A stretch of DNA of 12,227 bases from JAULUH01 sp032111745 (GTDB taxonomy: Bacteria > Chloroflexota > Anaerolineae > JAAEKA01). How positions within the stretch are numbered: position 1 is the stretch's first letter; every line of letters starts with the position of its first letter. Below, in pieces: positions 1 through 5,981 of this stretch. The position numbers and the translations under genes are program-made. The stretch is from the NCBI GenBank assembly GCA_032111745.1, contig JAULUH010000468.1, forward strand, positions 1 through 12,227, written 5' to 3'. The notes below the pieces were generated by a model. The model saw only the letters and a list, made by a program, of their open reading frames with translations. It ran no database searches and was not told where the DNA came from.

Positions 1-93
1 GCCATGGGGGCCCCCTGCTACTGTATCCCCGACCTGCAGGCCGACAGCCTCCTGCGCACGGTGCAGGGGGAGCTCAACCTGGCGGGAACCTAG
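1..93 (+). CDS. 3' end of an unidentified gene (partial)
   Basis: The first 30 codons of the window are open in frame 1 and end at a TAG at 91-93. Twenty-eight of the 30 codons end in G or C, matching the real genes nearby and arguing that this is coding. The visible tail contains a Cys-Tyr-Cys triplet near its start and a helical-looking end (LLRTVQGELNLAG). I do not recognise the family. The stop is 18 bases before the transporter start and in the same frame and direction, so this is probably the preceding gene of the same operon. The 5' part lies outside the window. Confidence 0.55.
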   Translation, partial: AMGAPCYCIPDLQADSLLRTVQGELNLAGT

Positions 94-111
94 CCCGGGG
101 CCGCCTGCACC

Positions 112-1008
112 ATGGCACTGGAAACCAGAGGGGCCAGTTCATCCATCCGGCGGCAGCAGCTGGCCGCCGACGCCGCCCTGCTCTTCGTGACCGCCATCTG
201 GGGGGCCACCTTCGTGATGGTGCAGGATGCGGTGAGCGGGTACCCGGTGTTCTCGTTCCTGGCGCTGCGCTTTGCCCTGGCCACGCTGGTCCTGGTGCCG
301 TTTCTTATGCGCCTGGATCGCCCCTCGGCCCTGGAGCGGGTGCGGGACGCCTGGCTGCCGGGCATCCTGGTCGGGCTGGCGCTGTTCGCCGGCTATGCCT
401 TCCAGACCTTTGGGCTGCGCTATACCACCCCGGCCAAGGCCGGCTTCATCACGGGGCTGGCCGTGGTGATGGTACCGATAGGCCAGGCCCTTTTCCTGCG
501 CCGGGCGCCGGGCCGCGGCCCGGTGGTGGGTGTGGCCCTGGCTACCGTGGGGCTGGCCCTGCTCAGCCTGGACGCCAGCCTGTCCGTGAGCCTGGGCGAC
601 GTGCTGGTCTTCTGCTGCGCCATCGCCTTCGCCGCCCACATCCTGCTGGTAGGGCGGTTTGCGCCGGCCTGGGCGCCGGTGCGCCTGGCCTTCGTGCAGA
701 TCGCCACGGTGGCCGTGCTGAGCGGGAGCATGGCGCTGCTCCTCGACCGGCCCCTGGGGTGGCCGGCGGGCAATGTGTGGTTCGCGGCGGTCTTCACGGG
801 GCTCCTGGCCACGTCGCTGGCTTTCTTTCTGCAGAGCCGCGCCCAGCAGGCCACCAGCCCCACCCACACGGCCCTGATCTTCGCGGCGGAGCCGGTGTTC
901 GCGGGGATCTTCAGCTTCCTGTTGATCGGCGAGGTCCTAGGGCCACGCCAGATCGCGGGCTGCGCGCTGATCGTGGCGGGCATGCTGGCCGCGGAGCTGC
1001 TGAGGTAA
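112..1008 (+). CDS. EamA-family (drug/metabolite transporter superfamily) permease
   Basis: A 298-residue integral membrane protein with about ten hydrophobic segments, the usual size for a two-domain EamA/RhaT-like carrier. The first repeat starts near residue 20 with the family's Trp-Gly motif in TM1 (AIWGATFV, 28-35) and the Arg of the F-x-A-L-R-F stretch (48-54). The second repeat (about 160-298) carries the typical AEPVFAGIFSFLLIGE signature (259-274), followed by G..LI.AG. The family exports or imports small metabolites such as amino acids or nucleosides; the substrate cannot be read from sequence. An in-frame TAG lies 18 bases upstream and no GTG or TTG intervenes, so ATG 112 is the earliest possible start; the ribosome site before it is weak. 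The gene ends 6 bases before the pyrophosphohydrolase and is probably co-transcribed with it. Confidence 0.93.
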   Translation: MALETRGASSSIRRQQLAADAALLFVTAIWGATFVMVQDAVSGYPVFSFLALRFALATLVLVPFLMRLDRPSALERVRDAWLPGILVGLALFAGYAFQTFGLRYTTPAKAGFITGLAVVMVPIGQALFLRRAPGRGPVVGVALATVGLALLSLDASLSVSLGDVLVFCCAIAFAAHILLVGRFAPAWAPVRLAFVQIATVAVLSGSMALLLDRPLGWPAGNVWFAAVFTGLLATSLAFFLQSRAQQATSPTHTALIFAAEPVFAGIFSFLLIGEVLGPRQIAGCALIVAGMLAAELLR

Positions 1009-1014
1009 ATAACG

Positions 1015-1389
1015 ATGGCCGACCACCTGGTGACCGTGGACGAATTGCGCCGGCTGGTAGCGGAGTTCGTGGACGAGCGGGCGTGGCAGGGCTACCACTC
1101 GCCTAAAAGCCTGAGCATGTCCATCGCCATCGAGGCCGCAGAGCTCATGGAGCACTTCCAGTGGCTCGACAATGACGCCTCGCGCGAGGCCGTGCAGGCG
1201 CCCGTGGTGGCCGCCGCGATCGCTGGCGAGCTGGCTGATGTGGTCATCTACTGCCTGGCCCTGGCCAACGCCGTGAATCTGGACGTGAGCGCCGCCATCG
1301 ATGAGAAGATGGCCCAAAACCGCCGGCGCTTCCCCGCGGGCGAGCTCCCCAGCCGTTACCGGCCAGCCAGGCCATCACTCAACCCGTAA
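1015..1389 (+). CDS. MazG-like nucleotide pyrophosphohydrolase (dCTPase/RS21-C6 type)
   Basis: A 124-residue single-domain all-alpha NTP pyrophosphatase. The metal-binding set is visible: E40, E43 and E46 in an E-x-x-E-x-x-E helix followed by H-F-Q-W (47-50), and E72-x-x-D75 in GELADVVIYCLALAN. A basic K-M-x-x-N-R-R-R-F-P end (98-107) follows. This arrangement matches the small dCTP pyrophosphatase (DCTPP1/RS21-C6) branch rather than full-length MazG, which has two such domains. Enzymes of this type hydrolyse dCTP or modified dNTPs to the monophosphate and pyrophosphate, cleaning the nucleotide pool; the exact substrate is inference. GAGG at 1002-1005, inside the end of the transporter gene, is a plausible ribosome site, so translation may be coupled to that gene. 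The Arg/Pro-rich last 15 residues are not part of the catalytic core. Confidence 0.9.
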   Translation: MADHLVTVDELRRLVAEFVDERAWQGYHSPKSLSMSIAIEAAELMEHFQWLDNDASREAVQAPVVAAAIAGELADVVIYCLALANAVNLDVSAAIDEKMAQNRRRFPAGELPSRYRPARPSLNP

Positions 1390-1404
1390 ACCAAGGAATC
1401 CCCC

Positions 1405-2574
1405 ATGGGCAACGAGATGTCGAGATACCAGACGCTACCCCTGCTGTTCCCCGGCAGCTACCTCGACCGCATCGACGAGGCGCGCCGCCACATGGACCGC
1501 CAGGAGTGGCAGGAGGCAGCAACGATCCTGCAGCGGGTAGTCCAACGCATCAACGGGTTGCCCGAGCAGCGGCGACTGCCGCACTCAGATCCGGCTGAGT
1601 TCCGGAACCTGGCCGCCAGCTCGCTGGTCACAGCGCTGGCCAAGTTGGGTGATTGGGAGGGCGCGACAGAACTTTGCCGGCACTTACAGGAATGGGATGA
1701 GGAGACTATCGATCACTGGCGCCGCCAGGTGCACGTCCTGGAGATGGAGAGGGGGGACGTGGAGGCGGGCCAGGAAGGGCTGCTGGCAATAGCCACGGCG
1801 GAGCCCGACCGCTTCTGGCACTGGATGGCCCTGGCCCAGGAGAGCCTCATGCGTGACCAGACCAGGTACGTGGAGGATGCGCTGGCGCAGGCGGAAAGGC
1901 TGGCTGGCCGGGTCGAAACGGCTGAAGATGACCTTTCGGCCCCGGGCCTGGTTCACGTCTGGCGCTTCTATCTCTATCGCCTACAGGGGCGCTGGGACGA
2001 GGCTGGCGAGGCCTGGAGACTGGCGGCTTCGTCAGATGCCGAGATAGCCGAAAACCAGGAGATCGTAATGCTCATGTACCTGGAGGCCGGCCTGCCGGAA
2101 AAAGCCGAGCGCTACCTGGACGAGGCCGACCTTGGTAAGAACCTGGTGCTGTATTACCAGGCGCTGATCGCCTATCAGCGGGGGGACCGGGTGCGGGCGC
2201 AGCATCTCTGGCGCCAGGCCCTGGCCGCGATCGACGAGGATGAGGAGTATGTCAATCCGGCCCTACGCGCCATGGTGCTTTGTCACCTGGGCGAGTCGCG
2301 GCTGGCCCTGGCGGAACTCCTTGAGGACTACCAGGCCAGCCGGACGTACTCTGTGCGCACGGCGATCGCCCTGGCGCTGGGCTGGGCCATGGAGGGCAAC
2401 CTTGAGGCCGCCCTGACCAACCTGGAGCTGGCCAGAGAGGGGGCCATGGACACACCGCACCACCAGGGCCTGATCAACGCCGTGGATTGGCTACATTTCG
2501 AGCAGCTGGTAGCAGACGCCGGGATCAGGGAGGCGCTGCGGCCCTACTTCAAGGCGCCGGCACCAGCAGGTTAA
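1405..2574 (+). CDS. TPR-like helical repeat protein, function unknown
   Basis: A 389-residue soluble protein made almost entirely of paired amphipathic helices. Several 34-residue TPR-like units can be recognised by small residues and aromatics at the expected places: the segments around W35-Q-E-A-A, GDWEGATELC, GRWDEAGEAWRLA, GLPEKAERYLDEA, GDRVRAQHLWRQAL and GNLEAALTNLELA. There is no signal peptide, membrane segment or catalytic motif, so the safest reading is a cytoplasmic protein-protein interaction scaffold. ATG 1405 is chosen because AAGGA at 1393-1397 sits 7 bases upstream; ATG 1417 is a weaker alternative. It lies 15 bases after the pyrophosphohydrolase and probably ends the operon, since only 8 bases separate its stop from the stop of the convergent gene on the other strand. 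Its partner is not evident. Confidence 0.85.
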   Translation: MGNEMSRYQTLPLLFPGSYLDRIDEARRHMDRQEWQEAATILQRVVQRINGLPEQRRLPHSDPAEFRNLAASSLVTALAKLGDWEGATELCRHLQEWDEETIDHWRRQVHVLEMERGDVEAGQEGLLAIATAEPDRFWHWMALAQESLMRDQTRYVEDALAQAERLAGRVETAEDDLSAPGLVHVWRFYLYRLQGRWDEAGEAWRLAASSDAEIAENQEIVMLMYLEAGLPEKAERYLDEADLGKNLVLYYQALIAYQRGDRVRAQHLWRQALAAIDEDEEYVNPALRAMVLCHLGESRLALAELLEDYQASRTYSVRTAIALALGWAMEGNLEAALTNLELAREGAMDTPHHQGLINAVDWLHFEQLVADAGIREALRPYFKAPAPAG

Positions 2575-2582
2575 GGGACTGC

Positions 2583-3173
2583 CTATTCCGTCGCTGGCCT
2601 GGGCTTGCCGTACAGCCACCAGGCTTCGTCGGGGGGCAGCAGCGATTCCTCGTCGCGCGGGCCCACGTACGCGCCCGCCTCGAACATGCCCTGCAGCTGG
2701 CCATCAAGCTCGGCCAGCTCGCGGCGGTCCGCGGCCATGTCCGGGTCGCTGGCCAACTGCTGCATCACCAGGGCCAGCCTGGTGCGGACCCGCGACTCGC
2801 TGGCGTAGCGCTCCTTGGCCGCCTTGCTGCGGGCCATGTCGTCCATGTACCAGCGCCAGGAGCCCAGGTTGGCCCGGGCCTCGCGGCGCAGCCATTCCTG
2901 CCATTGGCCGGCGAAGGCCCCCCGGGCCAGGTCCACCTGGTCCTCGACCACGCGCAGGCGCGCCTGCTGCTCAGGAGTCATGGTGGGTGTGGCCGCCTTG
3001 AGCAGCTCCATGTTCTCCATCAAGGCGCCGAGGGTCATCTTGGGCTGTTTCGTGCCCTCGGGGGTCTTGACGATCATCTGGCGATACAGGTTATCGCCCA
3101 TCAAATAGTCGGTCAGCTCACCGGACATGGCCTCGGTGACCAGCAACAGTGATTCGAGCCTATCCTTGTCCAT
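2583..3173 (-). CDS. Conserved-looking helical protein of unknown function, 196 aa
   Basis: I do not recognise the family. The protein is soluble, highly charged and predicted mostly helical. Residues 1-33 form an amphipathic helix pair, 35-60 a Lys/Met-rich segment, 66-140 a long coiled stretch with many Trp and Arg residues (W91, W94, W106, W108), and 143-165 another charged helix. The C terminus is distinctive: a Pro/acidic linker, then DEAWWLYGKPRP (182-193). Parts loosely recall helical regulators of the YlbF type, but I see no diagnostic match. Coding is well supported by third-position G/C and by a strong ribosome site: GAGGAG at 3180-3185, 6 bases before the ATG. It follows dtd on the same strand after a 79-base gap and ends 8 bases from the convergent TPR gene. 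Confidence 0.8.
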   Translation of the reverse strand: MDKDRLESLLLVTEAMSGELTDYLMGDNLYRQMIVKTPEGTKQPKMTLGALMENMELLKAATPTMTPEQQARLRVVEDQVDLARGAFAGQWQEWLRREARANLGSWRWYMDDMARSKAAKERYASESRVRTRLALVMQQLASDPDMAADRRELAELDGQLQGMFEAGAYVGPRDEESLLPPDEAWWLYGKPRPATE

Positions 3174-3221
3174 CGCAAACTCCTCAATGATGGCTATGGT
3201 TGGCGTGCACCAGCACTACAG

Positions 3222-3237
3222 GGTGGCGCGGGCCACC
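3222..3237 (-). terminator. Short GC hairpin between dtd and the downstream gene
   Basis: GGTGGC and GCCACC form a 6-bp stem with a 4-base loop (GCGG on the + strand), 16 bases beyond the dtd stop. No T-run follows on the - strand, so this is not a classical intrinsic terminator. It could attenuate transcription or protect an mRNA end. It may also be a chance fold in GC-rich DNA. Confidence 0.22.
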
Positions 3238-3252
3238 GGCGATGTGAGCGGG

Positions 3253-3705
3253 TCAGGCCATTGACTCTGCGGTATCGAGCCACAGGGTGACCGGGCCGTC
3301 GTTGACCAGGTGCACCTGCATCATAGCGCCAAACACGCCCGTGGCCACGGGTAGCCCTTCCGCGCGCAGCGCGGCGACAAAGGCCTGGCAAAGGGGCTCG
3401 GCCTGCGCCGGCGGGGCCGCCGCGGTGAAGCTCGGCCGCCGTCCCCGGGCCGCGTCGCCGTATAAGGTGAACTGGCTGACCACCAGCACGGCGCCGCCCA
3501 CGTCGGCCAGGCCCAGGTTCATCTTGCCGGCCGCGTCCTCGAAAAGGCGCAGGCCGGCCACCTTGCGGGCCAGCCAGGTGGCCTGGCCGGGGCCGTCGGC
3601 GTGGGTCACGCCCAACAAGACCAGAAAGCCCTGGCCAATGGCGCCGACCACCTGGCCATCCACCTCGACCGAGGCCCGGGCCACGCGTTGCACAAGTGCG
3701 CGCAT
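3253..3705 (-). CDS. dtd: D-aminoacyl-tRNA deacylase (DTD)
   Basis: A 150-residue protein of exactly the usual DTD length. It hydrolyses D-aminoacyl-tRNAs, and in the known family also mischarged glycyl-tRNA(Ala), keeping D-residues out of proteins; it acts in the cytoplasm as a homodimer. Both catalytic signatures are intact: SQFTLYGD (77-84) and the Gly-cisPro motif in NDGPVTLW (135-142). The conserved K-M-N-L segment before the first motif is also present, and the N terminus MRALVQRV is typical, fixing the start. The ribosome site is weak (GAG directly before ATG). It lies 54 bases after the membrane protein gene and is probably in the same transcript as the regulator and membrane protein upstream. 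Confidence 0.97.
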   Translation of the reverse strand: MRALVQRVARASVEVDGQVVGAIGQGFLVLLGVTHADGPGQATWLARKVAGLRLFEDAAGKMNLGLADVGGAVLVVSQFTLYGDAARGRRPSFTAAAPPAQAEPLCQAFVAALRAEGLPVATGVFGAMMQVHLVNDGPVTLWLDTAESMA

Positions 3706-3759
3706 CTCAGTGTAGCACCAAGTGCCTGGTAGCGTAAGAGACAGGCCAACGGCCGATGG

Positions 3760-4776
3760 TCATGGGCGGGAGGGCCTACGGGTGGCCAGCAGGCCGGCGG
3801 AGGCTGCGGCCACGGCGCCGCCGCCGAACACTGCGGTGGGCCCGGCAACGACCAAGAGCAGCACCCCCAGGAGGGGCCCGGCGACTTCGCCCAGAGCCTG
3901 GCCCTCCGATGGCGGTGTCCAGGGGAGGGAGGTGGGGTCCAGGGCGACCCGCAGCAGGCCGGCCAACAGGCTGCAGGCGGCCATGAGGGCCACCATCTGC
4001 CAGCTGTCCCGGGACAGGGCCAGGGCCAGGACAGCCAGGACCAGCAGGCTCGCCACCAGCGCAGGGAAATAGGGCTGCCGGGCCGCCAACCAGGGCGGGC
4101 GAGCCAGAGTCACCAGGGCAAAGGGGGCATAGCCCAGGGCCAGGGCCACGCCGCACCAGGCTACCGGCACCCCGCTGGCGAGGAGCCGGGCCGGGACCAG
4201 CCACAGCCAGGTTGACATGGCCATGGCGGGCAGTGCTATGGCCCAGAGCGGCGGGGCGGTGAGGCTGGCCAGTGCTGGCGACCATGGGCCGGGTGGGGTG
4301 GACGGGCCGCGGCCAAGCTGCCAAGACCAGAACAGGTAGCCGGCGGCCATGAGCCAGGCGCCCGGCCCCACGGCGCTGGGGCCGGCCAGGGCCAGGCCGA
4401 GGAGTAACCACAGCAGCGCGGTGGGGAGAGATGGGCTGGGATGCAAGAGTGCCTGTTGCACGATGGGCCAGGTCAGGCCGAAGGCCGCCCACAGCAGCAG
4501 GCTGAGGGGCCCCTCCTCCGGGGCCAGCCCAATAAACACCAGTAGCAGGGCCGCTACCAGGGCGGCGCGCGGTGCCGGCTGGGTGGTGATGCCGCTGCCG
4601 TAGCGCGCCCACAACCAGGAGCCGATGCGGGTGGCAGCCACGGCCAGGCCGGCAGTAGCCAGGACTGCCCCATGCTGGTTGTGCGCCACGACCACCAAGG
4701 GCACGAAGGCCTCGCGCCAGCCATAGGCCAGCACGGCAAAGAGCGGTGCCAACCTCGCGGCACGCGACGCGGTCAT
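3760..4776 (-). CDS. Polytopic membrane protein, possibly a divergent MFS-like carrier
   Basis: A 338-residue, very hydrophobic protein with roughly ten to eleven membrane segments joined by short loops. The order of segments, the basic loop after the second segment (about residues 50-60) and the Gly-rich last helix pair (EVAGPLLGVLLLVVAG, then GGGAVAAASAGLLATRR) resemble the major facilitator fold. However, it is shorter than the usual 390-420 residues and lacks a clear G-x-x-x-D-R-x-G-R loop motif. Substrate and direction are unknown. It could be a reduced carrier or an unrelated polytopic protein. Third positions are G/C-rich in this frame. ATG 4774-4776 lacks a good ribosome site. The gene lies 112 bases downstream of the Crp/Fnr regulator on the same strand, so that regulator might control it; this is only inference from position. 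Confidence 0.75.
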   Translation of the reverse strand: MTASRAARLAPLFAVLAYGWREAFVPLVVVAHNQHGAVLATAGLAVAATRIGSWLWARYGSGITTQPAPRAALVAALLLVFIGLAPEEGPLSLLLWAAFGLTWPIVQQALLHPSPSLPTALLWLLLGLALAGPSAVGPGAWLMAAGYLFWSWQLGRGPSTPPGPWSPALASLTAPPLWAIALPAMAMSTWLWLVPARLLASGVPVAWCGVALALGYAPFALVTLARPPWLAARQPYFPALVASLLVLAVLALALSRDSWQMVALMAACSLLAGLLRVALDPTSLPWTPPSEGQALGEVAGPLLGVLLLVVAGPTAVFGGGAVAAASAGLLATRRPSRP

Positions 4777-4888
4777 GGCGGGCCAGCCATGGTGAAGGCG
4801 GGAGAGGGGGTAGCCACCTGGTGGTTTCGAGCCGGATCACGGTAGAGGCAAGGGGTACGCTGTGGAAGGGCAGCTCCGCGGTCCACGG

Positions 4889-5707
4889 CTAGCGTTGGTT
4901 GGCGACCAGATTCAGCTGTTCCGGCTGCTTGATGATCACCCGGCCGCGCTGGGTGGTGATCCAACCCTCTTTGCGAAACCGGCTCATGACGCGAATGGCG
5001 GTCTCGACGGTAGTGCCGGTCATGTCGGCCAGGTCCTGACGGGTCAGGCGCATCTGGATCATCAGGCCATCGTCGGTGCGCAGGCCATTATAAAGGGCCA
5101 GGCGCAGCAGAGCGCGGGCAATGCGGCGATCCACCCGATCGACAGCCAGACTCTGCACCAGGTCGTTAGCCACCCGGAGACGCCGTCCCAGCTCATTGAT
5201 CACCGCCAGGGAGAGCGACGGATACCGTTGCAGCAGGTCGAGATAATCCTGGCGTTTGATGCTCACCAGGGCCACATCCTCCATAGACTGGGCGGTCTGG
5301 CTGTAGGGAGCTCCTTCGAAGACCGCCAGCTCGCCGAGCAGGCGGCCGGGGCCCAGCACATCCAGGACCACGTCACGGCCATCCACGGAGTGACGCAGCA
5401 GCTTGACTCGCCCCATCCAGACCACGTAGAGAAACTCGGGGGCATCGCCCTCGAAGAAGACGTAGGCCTCACGATGAAAACAGACGCCGTTGAGGAGGCC
5501 GGCGATCTCATCCCAATCCCGCTCCCGCATGGAGGCAAACAGCGGGACGCTGCGCACGACCTGTACCATATCCCAGTGGAGCTTGTCCAGGGAGGTCCTG
5601 GGGGAAGACCAGGACTGACGGCCGCTGCGAGAATCGTCCGCCGGGGACGTTGGCATGGCGATGGGCTCTTTGAGGTGCAGGCTATCGCGGCGCATCGTCT
5701 TGGTCAT
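4889..5707 (-). CDS. Crp/Fnr-family transcriptional regulator
   Basis: With the start at 5707 this is a 272-residue regulator. Residues about 54-149 form a cyclic-nucleotide-binding-type beta-roll containing GELAVFEG (125-132). A long dimerisation helix follows, then a winged helix-turn-helix with the classic pattern LTRQDLADMTGTTVETAIRV from 221, ending in FRKEGWI. In the phosphate-binding cassette the Arg that contacts cAMP in E. coli CRP is Tyr (Y135, before S136), so cAMP binding is unlikely. There is no N-terminal cysteine cluster, so it is not an FNR-type iron-sulfur sensor. The frame stays open to an ATG at 5806, but the promoter lies downstream of that codon. G/C third positions rise sharply from codon 5707 onward. 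ATG 5656, with AAAGAG 9 bases upstream, is an alternative. The ligand and regulon are unknown. Confidence 0.92.
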   Translation of the reverse strand: MTKTMRRDSLHLKEPIAMPTSPADDSRSGRQSWSSPRTSLDKLHWDMVQVVRSVPLFASMRERDWDEIAGLLNGVCFHREAYVFFEGDAPEFLYVVWMGRVKLLRHSVDGRDVVLDVLGPGRLLGELAVFEGAPYSQTAQSMEDVALVSIKRQDYLDLLQRYPSLSLAVINELGRRLRVANDLVQSLAVDRVDRRIARALLRLALYNGLRTDDGLMIQMRLTRQDLADMTGTTVETAIRVMSRFRKEGWITTQRGRVIIKQPEQLNLVANQR

Positions 5708-5770
5708 GGCGCAACAGTGCCTGTGGCGAGAACAATAGGGATTAGGCCCAGGCCAGGCCTGAGCTGTGAA

Positions 5771-5806
5771 TGGGGGCATTATAGCATGTCCTGCGCGGCG
5801 TGGCAA
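5771..5806 (-). promoter_or_regulatory. Strong sigma70-type promoter for the Crp/Fnr gene
   Basis: On the - strand, TTGCCA (5806-5801) and a perfect TATAAT (5783-5778) are separated by exactly 17 bases. The -10 is preceded by TGC, giving an extended -10. Transcription would start near 5771. The leader to ATG 5707 is about 64 bases, and about 115 to ATG 5656. The promoter overlaps the upstream ATG codons at 5806 and 5779, which excludes them as starts from this promoter. Confidence 0.8.
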
Positions 5807-5852
5807 TTTGCCGGCCGCTCCGCCCGGTTAAGAGAGAAAGGGTGATGGCGAT

Positions 5853-5888
5853 TTGACAGATCAGAACATTCGTGCTACACTTGCCCTA
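5853..5888 (+). promoter_or_regulatory. recA promoter
   Basis: A perfect -35 TTGACA at 5853-5858 and -10 TACACT at 5876-5881 are spaced by 17 bases, with TG (extended -10) just before the -10. The expected start is near 5888, giving a leader of about 94 bases before recA. The leader can fold weakly: GCTGG at 5893-5897 can pair with CCAGC at 5914-5918. Confidence 0.8.
5864..5875 (+). promoter_or_regulatory. Probable LexA (SOS) operator in the recA promoter
   Basis: GAACATTCGTGC matches the GAAC-N4-GTTC LexA box known from Firmicutes and Actinobacteria with one mismatch. It lies between the -35 and -10 elements of recA, where bound repressor would block RNA polymerase. RecA is the standard LexA-controlled gene. 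Identity as a LexA site is inferred from motif, position and target; no lexA gene lies in this window. Confidence 0.6.
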
Positions 5889-5981
5889 CCTCGCTGGTGG
5901 AGGGCCAACTTCGCCAGCTTCTCATCCCAATGGCCGTACGCCCTGAGATAGGGGCACGGAAAATGATTTAGGAGGCACGCA

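Noticed and set aside
139..867. 242-codon open frame on the - strand
   Set aside because: Antisense shadow of the EamA transporter in GC-rich DNA, with His/Gln/Gly-rich sequence.
2487..3152. 221-codon open frame on the + strand
   Set aside because: Antisense to the 196-residue protein, which has the strong ribosome site; this frame also overlaps the end of the TPR gene.
3776..4840. 354-codon open frame on the - strand
   Set aside because: It overlaps the membrane protein in another frame. The 3760-4776 frame gives coherent membrane helices, while this one gives Arg/Pro/Gly-rich low-complexity protein.
4777..4888. Possible terminator or promoter between the regulator and the membrane protein
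   Set aside because: Only a 5-bp GTGGA/TCCAC pairing with a long loop and no promoter-like pair.
4862..5845. 327-codon open frame on the + strand
   Set aside because: Fully antisense to the Crp/Fnr gene, whose domains are clear; its translation shows no family features and runs over the leftward promoter.
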